Assembly (NCBI GenBank): GCA_030998225.1
Contig: JAPYXD010000680.1
Coordinates: 3,286,001-3,350,000, forward strand
Direction: 5' to 3'
Length of the DNA stretch: 64,000 nt
Source: Diplolepis rosae
Lineage: Eukaryota > Arthropoda > Insecta > Hymenoptera > Diplolepididae
In this document: positions 1 to 10,225 of the stretch, one piece after another
Layout: every line of letters begins with the position of its first letter
Numbering within the stretch: position 1 is the stretch's first letter
Translations under genes and position numbers: made by a program
The notes under the pieces: generated by a model
Seen by the model: the letters and a program-made list of their open reading frames with translations, nothing else
The model's database searches: none
Told to the model about the DNA's origin: nothing

Positions 1-768
1 GCACCATCATCAAACTAATTCTAGGAAGTTCCTAAACCCAGTTCCTCTGTTATTACTGTTATATTACTGTGTCATTTCGATATGTACTGTTAGATAGACT
101 TACTGTATGCATCAAATGAAACTTCAGTCGATGGAAATTAGCAACATGGGATAGTAAATGCCATTAGAATGAGCTTTAATAGTAGAATTTTATTTTAAAA
201 TTAATTACTCATTGTGAAAACATAACGTGAATTTACAGTTAAATATCGCTCACACCATTTTCCGTTGCATTATTGACGATGATTTGGGTATGTATCCTTA
301 CAAAATACTTAGCACACAAAAATTATTGTTAGCTGACCACAAAATTCGTTTGGCATATGCAAATTCCGTCGTCGAACAGACTACTGCTGATTATGCTTTT
401 TGGAAGCGAATTCTCTCATCATTCACTGATCATACACAGACTTCGTAATAATATGAATAAGAAGAGCATAAAACATATTTTTGCAAAACATGCACTAAAG
501 AAGTATTTCGAGTCCCTGTAGAGCGGTAGTAAGAACATACATTCACGACCGGCGTTTTAATATTGTATCTGTTAAAGTTCCTTCGGTCCTACTTTTGTTC
601 CTTGGGTCCAACTTCCCTTCCTCAGGTCCTACTTTTTTTTCTTACATCCATTAAACAGCTGTGGCAATATATGTTACATTTTTCCTATGTTCTTCGTTGG
701 CACGCAGCCTCAATTACGATTCTGCGGTACATTTTAAGTTTGAAGGTATCTCGTGTAGCATACCAGGT
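1..768. other. Unassigned AT-rich DNA, no gene seen
   Basis: I see no coding signature, repeat or recognisable element. The short open frames here have no domain character. A slightly pyrimidine-rich stretch near 575-650 repeats a CCTTCGGTCCTACTT-like phrase about three times (near 579, 601 and 620), which may be a tiny degenerate tandem repeat. Confidence 0.5.
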
Positions 769-900
769 CCAGGCCCTGTCAACTCAATGGTAGAAATATG
801 AAGAAGCACAGCGCCAACAGTTGGCCGCAACTTGAACTAAAAGTATCAATGTGTGGCGTATGTATGTTATATATGCATTGTATATGTGTTAGAAGTTTTA

Positions 901-1045
901 AAATTGACTATAATGATCAGTAAAATGGATAAACTAAGTGGAAAACACGTATAAAAATACAGAAAGATTAAGAAATAAATTTTCTGATATTTTTATACAT
1001 TTTTTCACTTAGTTTATCCATTTTACTGATCATTATAGTCAATTT
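901..1045. repeat. Perfect 40-bp inverted repeat (hairpin)
   Basis: Bases 901-940 are exactly reverse-complementary to 1006-1045. The pairing continues imperfectly inward to about 965 and 979, leaving a very short loop. A perfect arm in otherwise decayed DNA suggests recent formation or homogenisation. Confidence 0.9.
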
Positions 1046-1407
1046 TTTAAATTATCAGACAATGTAAGACCATTCCCATCTTTTTTAGGCAACAACACTG
1101 AAGGCACTATTTTTTTCTTGAACACATTTCGCGGACCACATAAATAATCCTGCTCGCGAAAATGCAAATAGCACAGTCGATACCCGCTCTTGTAAATTTC
1201 TTTGTAGGTTAGATTCTTCACAAGTGGGTTTAACACTGCCTCTAACCATAACGTTTGTTGACGTTTGTGCAACGCAGTGCAACGAGGACCAAACGAGGAT
1301 ATGCGAGGACAGACGCAGACTTTGGCGAGCGGGGTGGGGTGCAGCGGGGCCGACACGTCGCGCCAACGGTTGGCCGCAACTTGTACTACGCCTAAAATAA
1401 TAATCAT
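1039..1407 (-). pseudogene. Partial THAP-domain-like reading frame
   Basis: This 122-codon minus-strand frame has a C-terminal half that looks like the end of a THAP zinc finger. There is a basic/aromatic stretch with LWLEAVL around residues 53-59, the C-x2-H pair C79 and H82 in RLCYLHF, and the motif IVPSVLLP (residues 100-107), matching the AVPSxFLP-type box that ends THAP domains. The first cysteine pair is not convincing: residues 31-33 read CVC, and the first 47 codons look non-coding. The stop codon comes from the inverted repeat at 1006-1045. In P-like transposons the domain binds subterminal DNA. Here it is a fragment with no catalytic region. A domesticated THAP gene piece is the alternative. 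Confidence 0.45.
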
Positions 1408-1446
1408 AATTCTTCATATTCCCCCATTAGAGTTAACAGGGCCTGA

Positions 1447-2182
1447 CCAGGTCTGTCCGGAAAGTATCTGGCCTACCTTTATATCTCCGCGCCATAGTGT
1501 TCGAGCGACCTCTGCGGCGTATGAACGTCAACAGTAAAGCCTCGCGAACCTATCGGTTGCTTGCTGACGTCTGCCGGACGTATAGTTCATGCGCAGCGTG
1601 TCTTTGTTTATAAAGCTATTTTTGAGTTCGGCGGATTTTGTGATTGTTAAAAATGACTGAAAAACAACATCAACGAATTTGTATCAAATTTTGTTTTCAA
1701 CTCGGAAAAACGAGTTCGGAAAATATTCAGATGATGCAGAAGGCTTTTGGGAATGAGTGTATGAGCAAAACACGAATAAAAGAGTAGTATAATCGTTTCA
1801 AAGGAGGCCGCACTTCTGTTGATAGTGATTCTCATTCTGGCCGACCTTCGACGACAAAAACATTGGATAATATTGAGCGGGTGCGACTTGCGATTGAAGG
1901 TGATCGTTGATTAACTGTTCGTGAACTAGAAAATGATCTCGGAATACCGAAAACTACTGTTTGGGAAATTTTGAACAAGATTTTAGGAATTCCAAAACAA
2001 AAAACCACTCAAAGGACAGCGATTCGATGACAAAACGACGGTTGAAAATAATGCGACGAGCGTACTCAAGGCCATCCCTAAAAGTGTGTTCCAGGACTGT
2101 TTCGAGAAGTGGAAACATCGCTGGAACCGTGTCATTCAATCAAGATATAAAGGTAGGCCCGATACTTTCCGGACAGACCTCG
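1447..2182 (+). mobile_element. Internally deleted mariner element with intact TIRs
   Basis: Terminal inverted repeats of about 34 bp at 1447-1480 and 2149-2182 share AGGTCTGTCCGGAAAGTATC and differ at only about two positions. The right flank is TA and the left flank is GA, so the expected TA duplication appears decayed on one side. The element is 736 bp, against roughly 1.3 kb for a full mariner. The N-terminal and extreme C-terminal transposase coding remain; the middle is gone. It lies directly against the end of the THAP-bearing element. Confidence 0.85.
1653..2148 (+). pseudogene. Mariner transposase, truncated and interrupted
   Basis: From the ATG at 1653 the frame encodes a mariner N-terminal region: a first helix-turn-helix part with CIKFCFQLGKTSSENIQ, then YNRFKGGRTSVDSDSHSGRP, the standard mariner linker phrase, and LTVRELENDLGIPKTTVWEI, the second helix-turn-helix. 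In-frame stops lie at 1785-1787 (TAG where the family has tryptophan) and 1908-1910 (TGA, probably a decayed CGA arginine codon). After about 1985 the sequence jumps to the C-terminal end, FQDCFEKWKHRWNRVIQS near 2089-2142, so the whole DDD catalytic core is missing. It cannot make transposase. With intact ends it could once have been mobilised in trans. Confidence 0.85.
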
Positions 2183-2184
2183 TA

Positions 2185-2584
2185 CATTATTTTTTTTCAT
2201 GCGTGCACAAAAATGGCCACTTTTTTTGCCTAAAACGAAACACACGAAAAATGTCAGTCAGAATATTCGACAAAAACAATTTTGCACCAATTGTAGGTTA
2301 TCACAACAATGAAGTTGGATGCCCATACTTTCAAGTTTTCGCAACGAACTTACCTTTTGGTTCGTTAGATGGCGACACTTAATGGTGCAAAAAATAACAA
2401 AAAAATCACGGTGCTAAGGCAAATCACGCAATTGTCCCCCCATAAGCGGGAGTAATTGATAATTCCCACGGGAATTATTGATAACTCCCGCATTTTTCGT
2501 GTGTACTCCAAAGAGGGGATTTTCCTCCCGCGTTTCAGTCAAAAAAAGTGGCCATTTCTGTGCATGCATGAGAAAAAATAATTT
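2185..2584. mobile_element. MITE with about 45-bp inverted repeats
   Basis: The ends at about 2185-2230 and 2537-2584 are inverted repeats around CATGCRTGCACARAAATGGC followed by CACTTTTTTTG. Length is about 400 bp and there is no coding. It begins within a few bases of the mariner right end. The interior carries the hairpin annotated separately. Confidence 0.7.
2446..2491. repeat. Near-perfect 46-bp hairpin
   Basis: The arms GCGGGAGTAATTGATAA and TTATTGATAACTCCCGC pair across a 3-base loop, with one mismatched or shifted position mid-stem. It sits inside the MITE at 2185-2584. Confidence 0.8.
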
Positions 2585-2585
2585 T

Positions 2586-3553
2586 TGCCTTCAATTTTCT
2601 TTTCTTTTAGTTTCTAACACTAAAGAATACATTTATTGCATCAACTTTGATACATTCAAACTCAAAATGTACCGCAGAATCATAATTGAAACAATTTAAA
2701 TGTTTTTTACATTTTTTATTCATTTTATTACGAGGTCAGCGAATGGTCAGTGGACATCCTGTGAATGGTGAGCGAATTTGCTAACCGTTCTCTGGACCGG
2801 GTCCGATAGGGCATGCTTGCACCACAGCCAAAGGCGGACATTTACGAGATATTATTTGTCATCATTAATTTATAGCAATTTTTATGAACTGAATAAAATG
2901 TAAATTGATAAAAGAAGTAAACAAATTTACGCAATTTTATTTTATTTGATAAATAAATGGCTCACAAATAAGTGGCACACCCTGTATTTCAGAGGAGATA
3001 AACGTTTTATAGTGCTTTTCACGTAATTACTCAAAGTTTCAACTCGATAGTTCATTTAATATGGAAATGCGAAGGACGAAAAAAAGTGTTGGCAAGGTAG
3101 GGACCGGATAAGTCATGGCCTTAATATCAGTTTTCAAACTCTCGAGGGTTGATCAGCTCATAACCGTATTTTGAATTTAATTCATTTTGAAATAAACAAT
3201 ACAAGTCTCAATATAAATTCAAAATAAATCGTAGAGTAATTACTCGAAATTATGCTCGTAAATTAGGTACGAAAGAAGGAAATTAAAACTGACTGTAGTA
3301 TTAAGACTTGAAACAAGTTCTCCAGAGGCGACGATTTTCAGAACGGTGGTGTTTACGCTAGTATAAACTAATCGTGGTAAAGCTAGGTCGGACCTCGTAT
3401 ACTAGCGGTCACGCGAGGAGGGCAAATCTGTTTACCCTCCCAATATTTGCTATAGACACTAAGGTTATTTGTCAGCGTCAGTCTTGGAGTACTCTCGAAC
3501 CGTGTATAAATACATTATATCTGAAAATAGATGATGATATGATTCTGTCTTAA
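2586..3553. other. Unassigned AT-rich DNA
   Basis: No gene, RNA or repeat is recognised in this stretch of nearly 1 kb. Confidence 0.5.
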
Positions 3554-4088
3554 GGTAGTACTGTCGTAAATGGAAATACCGTTCAGATATTGATAAAATT
3601 GAAATTACTGGTGAACATTAAGCTAGAAATGAGTCACTTAAATTTTTGAGGACCTAGGGTACACTGGAGGGGAGTAATTAGTAATTGCATTTTGAGACGA
3701 TTAACATCTAACCTTATGGGAAACCGAGTTCATTTACAAATCCTGTTATAACAACCGGCCAGATTTCAATGAAAATTACTGGCGCATTGATTGATAATAT
3801 AAGCATCATTTTTCAAGTTAAAACATCTCAATTGGATACGTGTAAGCGTAGCAAAATCCAATTAAGTAAGCAAAAATATAATTTTTTTCCAGTAACCGAC
3901 GGCGATTAAATAGATGTGGCAACGTCGCAGAATAAGTGAAAGCGCGCGCCATTCATGTATCGTAAGAAGTCATCTGCTATACACACATGTATAGTCGCTT
4001 TCATATGCGACGTTGACAAATTTAGATACTACGTGAAGAAAATGAGAAAAAGTACACATTTGATTAGCTACGTACCGACAGTACTACC
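3554..4088. mobile_element. TTAA-flanked short TIR element
   Basis: The element starts GGTAGTACTGTCG and ends with its exact reverse complement, flanked on both sides by TTAA (3550-3553 and 4089-4092). A TTAA duplication is the hallmark of the piggyBac superfamily. The 535-bp interior has no transposase. A further imperfect inverted pair, around CAACGTCGCA (about 3918) and TGCGACGTTG (about 4006), lies within it. Confidence 0.7.
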
Positions 4089-5580
4089 TTAAATTTAATT
4101 GGAATACAAGTGTGATGAATGCATACAATAGAAATGTACGAAACGAATTTCTATATTTTATTTTATGAAATATCAAGTTACAATTAACAATGAAATACAT
4201 TTTTATAAAAAATGATTCTGCAAGAAACGAGGCAAAAAGTCTGATTTGGGAATAACTTATTTATAAACTTGGTTATTATTATTTTACATTGCAATAAGTC
4301 ATATTATGAAATATTTTCGTAGTCAACTTCGAAGGGGATTTTCACTTATGAGTCGATTCCGAATGAAACAGTGTATTTCGAGTGTTTTTTCTCCCAATAA
4401 GGAAAAATATCGCTAAACAACATTAAAACGGCAGTCCTGCAAATACTCGCCATTCGCCGTACTCGCCGGTACTCGCCGTCAGTTCCCCAGCCGTCTGAAG
4501 GCGATTCTGTACTGTCTTGTTTGAGTTAAGTTTAAATACAATAGCACATATTGAATTCAGTAATGTGGGATTTGAAAATTCTAGATTAATAAATTATAAT
4601 TATAGCGTGTAATTATTATTGATAATTAATATTAATAAAGATTATTAACTTATAATCTATGAAAATGATGTATAATAATTATTGCAAATCACCTTAGTGA
4701 TTAGTTTTTATAAAATTCCCAAAATTTAAAAAAAAACTTCCTATTTTTTTTATAAAATCGATGTTATAAAACTTTTTAAAAATTCTTATGAAATATAAAA
4801 ATTTTATAAGACATTTTTTGAATAAAAATTCGGTATTTACAAAGAAAATTTTTTTGTATAAAGTTTTTATAAAACCACTTTATAAAAATTTCTATCAATT
4901 ATATTGCACTTAAAAACAGTTTATTTAACTTAGACTTGTCAAAAATCTATAATTACTCAAATAATAATCACAGGAAAAATAGAAATGTAAACAATTATTC
5001 GGAGAAACCACGCTGATCTGTTGATACTTTATGCGCATTCACGCGCGCAGCCTTTGATATACACGTGCACTCACACAAAAGTCGACTCGCTCTGACTCGC
5101 TCTTATTTTACAACGCGATTCGTCTCTTATTTAGAAATACTCGGGAGTAAAAGCCCTGTCGGTATACTTTAAAAGCATTAACAAATCAGAATGTCATATT
5201 AATTCATGAAATCGAAAGCAAACTCCGCTCTTAAGTTAAATAACAACTGTCTCAATATTAATATTACATTACCTAACCTCTAGTTGTCAGGGCCGTTTAA
5301 TTGCTATTGAATTCCTATTATTTCGAATAAAACCTGTAAAATCCAGAAGAAAACTCAGTTATTAATGGTTTGATTACTATTACTGGTAATTAAATTATCG
5401 CTTATCACAAATAGTCTAATATTATATTATATGAACTATTCAAATTTCAAATTTTATTTTTTACTTTTTTAATAATCAAGATTTATAGTATTTGAAAAGT
5501 TTTGAATTAGTCCGCAAAATAATATTATTTGCTCCGTGCTTCTCTTCTACGCCTCTTTCTCGCGCTTGCATTGTATGAAA
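4089..5580. other. AT-rich DNA with a small GC-rich tandem repeat
   Basis: Mostly unassigned. At 4445-4480 the phrase ACTCGCC is repeated in a short tandem (ACTCGCCRT-like units of about 9-14 bp). Around 4700-4890 many TTTTATAAAA-like self-complementary words recur. No coding signature. Confidence 0.5.
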
Positions 5581-5588
5581 TGTAGCAG

Positions 5589-6268
5589 AGGTCCATCAAG
5601 CTAGCACCTCCACAATCAAAATTCCCCAATTCTTTTATATCAGAATTTTGGGCTTTTTGGGCTTTTTTTGGGCTCCATTGCCGATTTTTGGGCTCCGATA
5701 CTTTTTCCGAAAAATCAAATTTTGTGTGGAGCTGCTAGCTTGAATAAAACTAGCACCTCCACTATACACAAATTTGAAAAAATTTAAAATAAACTGCACC
5801 AGAATTTCGGGCTTTTTTTGGGATCAGGAAATCACCTAAAACCAATTTTCAAAAACCACCCCTATTAATTAATGTTGAGGGTTGGAGCCCCAAAATCGAT
5901 AGAGGTATTTTCGAAGTGCCCAAAAATCAGAGAGTCTCCCTAGACCTTAAAGTTTAAAAAAAGATTAATTTAATTCAAAGTCGTCTCCATATGGACATAC
6001 AGGGGTGCATTTTGATGTTAAGGGCTGGAGCCCAAAAATCGATAGAGGTATTTTTGAAGAGCCCAAAAAAAACCCAAAATTCTGGTACACTTTAATTTCT
6101 GGAGGGCTTATTATTTAGAAAGAGGGTTGTTTTTTTGGGCATAGGAGTGGTTTTTGAAAATTGGTTTAAGGTAATTTCCAGAGCCTTAAAAAGTCCAAAA
6201 TTCTGGTGCAGTTTATTTTAAATATATTCAAATTTTTGTATAGTGGAGGTGCTAGCTTCATGGACCTG
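5589..6268. mobile_element. TIR element with probable 8-bp target duplication
   Basis: Terminal inverted repeats of about 26 bp share GAAGCTAGCACCTCCAC (C for G in the left copy), with AGGTCCAT outermost. The flanks TGTAGCAG (5581-5588) and TATAGCAG (6269-6276) differ at one position, consistent with an 8-bp duplication as made by hAT or P elements. A second internal copy of the terminus starts near 5748. Subterminal GGGCTTTTTTTGGGCTCC-like words recur on both sides. There is no transposase, so the element is non-autonomous. Confidence 0.7.
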
Positions 6269-6960
6269 TATAGCAGGTTTGTGACATCACTGGCAATGAC
6301 AAAGGGGAGAAGGGTGGGGATGAGATGGATGGATAGAGACATAACATACCCGGTAACATACCTATCCATATCTGCTTAGGAGCCCTAAAAGTACACTGTA
6401 AAAAATATCTACGAAATTTTATACCGGTGGTCGTTAGTAATAAAAGGACCATGCACAGTCGTGGTAAATTTACGAAGCGAATTTTACACCCCGATCCGTA
6501 AAAATCCATTAACTGTCGCAGTATTCAAACACAGGAAGTCACTAGAAAAATATAGAAAGGCAGGGGAAAAAAATAATAAGACTTCCTCAGTAAATTATAA
6601 TACCTCCATTTCTCAATAATTTTATTAGTGAAACATTTTTTATCAAATAAAATTGAAACTAATCTCGAAATATCGGAAAATTGTTATTTTCTTTGACCTT
6701 AGATATTTATCCGAATCCCGAATGTAATACACTGAACAAAAATTCCGGTTAAGAGAACAGTAAAAAAAGAGTGATACTTTTTTTGCATTTATTTTTTATT
6801 TTTTTAAATGAATGCATAATATCTCAAGAATATTTTGTCAAAATTTCGAGTCGATCGGAGCAAAATTGACAAAGTTATGAGTATTTTTTTGACTTAACTG
6901 AATTGACTCGTGACATTTTGTTGTAACTGTTTTTTCGTCGTTTTTTGAAATTTGTGATAA
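6269..6960. other. Unassigned AT-rich DNA
   Basis: No gene seen. The segment near 6780-6890 (AATATCTCAAGAATATTTTG and following) resembles the TTAAGGGG-associated repeat at 52176-53000, so it may be a diverged copy of that family. Confidence 0.4.
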
Positions 6961-6979
6961 AAATGATAATGAGACATCA

Positions 6980-7290
6980 ATCCGAATGAACCCGAACTAA
7001 TCCGAAATCAAGTTTTCAATCCGACCTTGGATTCATTCCGATTGAATCTGATTGGAAATTCGGTTTGGATCGATGCGAGCTTGGATTGATGTGGATTAAA
7101 AACTTGGTTTCGAATTGGTTCGGATTCATGTCTCCGAATTAATCGGATTAAGTCGGATTGATTTTTGACCGGTTTTCATCAAATGAGTTACAAAACGTTT
7201 TTCGGATTGGTTCGGAATGATTCGCATTGGCTCGGATACAGATATCGAAATTAATCGGAATAGTTCTGATTGACTCGGAATGAATTTCAA
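6980..7290. repeat. CGGATTG-rich cryptic repeat, copy 1
   Basis: The words CGGATTG, CCGATT, CGGAATGA and TTCGGATT recur every 10-25 bases on both strands without a fixed period. The same texture recurs at 31840-32890 and 53180-53410. No coding frame explains it. Confidence 0.6.
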
Positions 7291-7724
7291 TCCGATACTT
7301 TTTCCAGGGGATTTTAATCAAAATATTCCCAAAGGTACGTATAAATTCGTACTGTCAACAAAAAAAAATTATCTGAAATATCCTTACAATTCCTTTTTGA
7401 ACAAAGTTTAAAATCTATACTGAAATTTTCATCTATTGTAAGTTTTAAAAATGTTTCATTGTAATGTTGCATCACAAAGTAACTTTTTGATTTTTTTTCT
7501 GCACTCAAATACATATCAATATTCTAGTACTTCTTCACATAATTCACCAGGTAACGGAGATTCACTTTTACTCGCTCAATTTTCAATATTTTGCGATGAA
7601 AATTAAGGAAAATATTGTTCAAATGTTGCATTATTATATGCAAATTGAATGAATAAACTAACACTATTTGTATCGTCAAGAGAAATTCTTAAAAACATGC
7701 CTTTTTTTCACCGAATTAACCTTA

Positions 7725-7741
7725 CCCCCCCCCCCCCCCCC
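7725..7741 (+). repeat. C homopolymer run (17)
   Basis: Seventeen consecutive C bases, rare in this AT-rich sequence. The true length may be affected by sequencing error. Confidence 0.9.
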
Positions 7742-7774
7742 GTTGAGGCAATGGATCAATCAGTATAGCTGACT

Positions 7775-8060
7775 AAATCAATAAAATCAGTTTCTCCCAA
7801 GATTTTTCTACAATATTGAATTTTTTGAGCTGAAACTTTAGAACATAATAAAGGACATATTAGCGGATAGCTGTACACTTCAATTAGTTCTGCACGATAA
7901 CAAAAAAATTCCTGTTTTACCGACACTCAAAATTTTTGATTATTAAAAACTAATTAAAGTCTACAGCCATCCACTAATGTGTCCTTTATTATTTCCTAAA
8001 GTTTTAGCTAAAAAAAGGCATTGTTGTCGGAAAATCTTGAGGAAAACTGATTTTATTGAT
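7775..8060. mobile_element. Foldback MITE-like inverted repeat
   Basis: The arms at about 7775-7885 and 7940-8060 are reverse complements at roughly 80-85% by eye. They share AATCAATAAAATCAGTTT at the outside and AATAATAAAGGACA further in. The loop is about 55 bp. No coding. Confidence 0.7.
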
Positions 8061-8736
8061 TTTTTTAAATCCTAAAAATGCATATTTTTGATAATCATTA
8101 AATATTATCATTATTATGAATGTTATTAATAGACAAAACATACAAAAGCGGTTTATATTTAGATTCTTCTTAAAGAAAGTAGAATAAAATGTATTTTGAA
8201 ATTTCAAAAAGAGGAATAATTTGAGGTTATTTTCCTCGAAGATGGCAATTCTTATATTTCGGAAACGCACTGTATTAAATTTTCGTCGGTAGCACTATAA
8301 TTTAAGCAATATCTGTCAGCAGAAGACCCTTCTTCACGAGCGGTTATCACGCGACAGTTTTAACGACCAATCACAGCCTTAGCGCCTTTGGCAGCTACGG
8401 TAGACGCGAGAAATCAGCTTTAACGATAGTTCGTCACGGAAACTCTCAGAAATGAGAATCTGGAAAAGCTGAGAGACACATCGTTACGAGACTGGAGGTA
8501 TAATTGTTTCGATAAAGCTTAGCATGATGTAGAAGGCGAAGGCGGAATGCACGCTTGTAATCTTGAAATCAACAAGACCTTCGACCTCGTCCAATAATGC
8601 TCTTGCGTGTCTACAATTCGTGAATCGTGAGTAGCAGTGGTAACTACATAGACTGAAATTCAACTCTCCAATATCCGTGACCGTATCTTTTTACTTGATC
8701 AATCATCTGTAAGAAATGAATCTTAATTACAATATG
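8061..8736. other. Unassigned; includes a GC-balanced stretch
   Basis: The stretch around 8290-8680 is visibly less AT-rich and free of repeats. It could be unique host DNA, such as regulatory sequence or an unrecognised exon. No open frame or splice-bounded exon stands out. Confidence 0.4.
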
Positions 8737-8755
8737 TGACCGGGACAGTTGAAAG

Positions 8756-8967
8756 TTTAAGTCAGTCAAAATCTACTGATTATCAGTGAAATTTGACTGA
8801 TTCAAATAGCTAAAAAGAGGTTACTGTAAATCAGTCAAATTTCACTAATTATTTCAGTGAAAATTGACTGATTTGACAGTGAGAAATATTTTTTTCACTG
8901 ATGAATCAGTGAAAAGGACAATCACTGATTCAATCAGTTGAAATTTGACTGATTCAGATTTAGAGAG
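8756..8967 (-). mobile_element. ATCAGT-rich MITE, copy 1 (left end decayed)
   Basis: A member of the family whose ends read CTCTCTAAAT...ATTTAGAGAG. The right terminus is intact and followed by TA. The left terminus is worn down to GTTTAAGTCAGTC. The interior is packed with AATCAGTGAAA/TTTCACTGATT words. The conserved GAGGTTACTGTAAATCAGTC block defines the orientation, opposite to the copies at 16309, 19457, 45992 and 48021. Confidence 0.8.
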
Positions 8968-9023
8968 TATCGTCCGAAAACAAGTTTTCCAGAAAACGGC
9001 TGTTAAAGGACACTCGTTACTCA

Positions 9024-9315
9024 GGGGTTTTCGGGGTCGCTGATTACGAATCTAGCATCAGATTTTCAGAATTCAAAATGGCGGATCCAATATGGCGGAC
9101 GAGGTTTGGAAAAATCCGCCGAATTTTCTTGAATCTTGTTACCCACGGGTTTTTAGGGTCGTTGATCACGAATCTGAAGTCAGTTTTCAAAAATTCAAAA
9201 TGGCTGATCCAATATGGCGGACTATTTTTTAAGTTCATCAGATCTGCTTGAAAGTCTTTACTCTTGTATTTTCGGGATCGCTGATTACAAATCCGGTGTC
9301 AGTTTTTCAAAATTC
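9024..9315 (+). repeat. Three-unit tandem repeat, period about 120 bp
   Basis: Units begin near 9024, 9146 and 9265. Each has a TTTTCGGGGTCGCTGATTAC-like phrase, then AATTCAAAATGGCGGATCC (absent from the last unit) and TATGGCGGAC. The units have diverged by roughly 20%. A single AAAATGGCGGACGCAAC match near 53868 hints at dispersal. Confidence 0.75.
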
Positions 9316-9686
9316 GAAAAAATTGGTTAAAAAAGGAAAAAAGACTAAAATTCCGATAAATCAGGATTGGAGAATAAAAACAAAATGGCCAAAAAAAAGA
9401 AGGGAAGTACAAAATTAGTCACGTTACAATCGAAGAAGAACAAAACAAAGGCTACATTACCTAAGAAAAATAAAGATAAGGGGTTGGTAGGCTAAACGAG
9501 GAAAAGAAAAAATGATAAACCAGATCCAGAGGTGAAATTGAAGAAAACACGTTAGAAGCAGAATTTATTATAAAAATACAGTTTTTAAACTCTTTGTATC
9601 TACTGATGTTTGTTTTACGTCTTTTAAGTTACTGTGTTTTACTCAGAAGTGCATTTGTGAAATAAATAATGCAGTTCAAAACATAC

Positions 9687-10062
9687 CCGAGTCGAAAAAT
9701 CGAAGGCCTCATTTGAGCCTCTGCGACATAATTTTGAGGCTGAAGAGGGGTAAAAGAGGTTCTTGTTCGTATTTTTGAACCTCTTTTAAGCCTCCAGACT
9801 TGACTTACGTCCGTTTTAGGCTCAAGAGGTTCAAAGGAGGTCATACATTACGACGGGAAAAGTGCCGTGAGGATCTTCTCGATCGAAGAGGTTCCTGAGC
9901 GTTAAAGGAGGTTGAAAAATAAAATACAGAGGCTAAAGAGGGTTAAGTGATGACTTAACGATTATCAATAGGCTTTAAAGAGGTTGTGGAGGCTTAAAAT
10001 GTTTCAAATGAGCTTCAAAATCACCAAGAGGCTCATATGAGGCCCTCGAAATTTCGACTCGG
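9687..10062. mobile_element. GAGGCT-rich MITE
   Basis: Terminal inverted repeats of about 35 bp: CCGAGTCGAAAAATCGA with GGCCTCATTTGAGCCTC on the left, and the matching inverse ending TTTCGACTCGG on the right. The interior repeats AAGAGG, GAGGCTNAAGAGG and GAGGTT words many times on both strands, suggesting multiplied protein-binding sites. 376 bp, non-coding. Confidence 0.8.
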
Positions 10063-10225
10063 TTACAGTTTGTTTTATTAAAAAGAGCGTACTTTTTTCT
10101 ATTAGAAACGACAAAAAAGAGAAAATCGATTTTTTCGAACGATAGGTCCCTTTTAACTGTCCCGGTCAGATATAATTATTTGCATTTGTTGGCACAAGAC
10201 CACAAATAAAGTTTCTTTAACGGTA

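Larger units (their letters stand above)
769..1446. mobile_element. THAP-bearing TIR element remnant (P-like?)
   Basis: Imperfect terminal inverted repeats of about 36 bp lie at 769-804 and 1411-1446. Both begin around CAGGCCCTGT and run to AATATGAAGA. The phrase GCCAACNGTTGGCCGCAACT occurs near both ends, at about 813 and 1358, around a palindromic core. The interior holds a 40-bp perfect hairpin and, on the minus strand, a fragment resembling a THAP DNA-binding domain. THAP domains are typical of P-element transposases, so a P-like remnant is the preferred reading. At under 0.7 kb it is far too short to be autonomous. No 8-bp target duplication could be confirmed, partly because a mariner abuts the right end. 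Confidence 0.55.
8737..10168. mobile_element. 1.4 kb element with TGACCGGGACAGTT ends
   Basis: Inverted repeats of about 19 bp, TGACCGGGACAGTTRAAAG, bound the segment (8737-8755 and 10150-10168). Inside lie an ATCAGT MITE, a three-unit tandem array and the GAGGCT-rich MITE, so much of the length is nested insertion. No transposase and no clear target duplication. Confidence 0.6.

Noticed and set aside
1265..1537. 90-codon plus-strand frame
   Set aside because: It runs antisense to the THAP fragment and across the mariner boundary, so it is a shadow.
7725..7741. Poly-C run as a functional i-motif site
   Set aside because: A single homopolymer without regular C-tract spacing; slippage or sequencing error is the simpler explanation.
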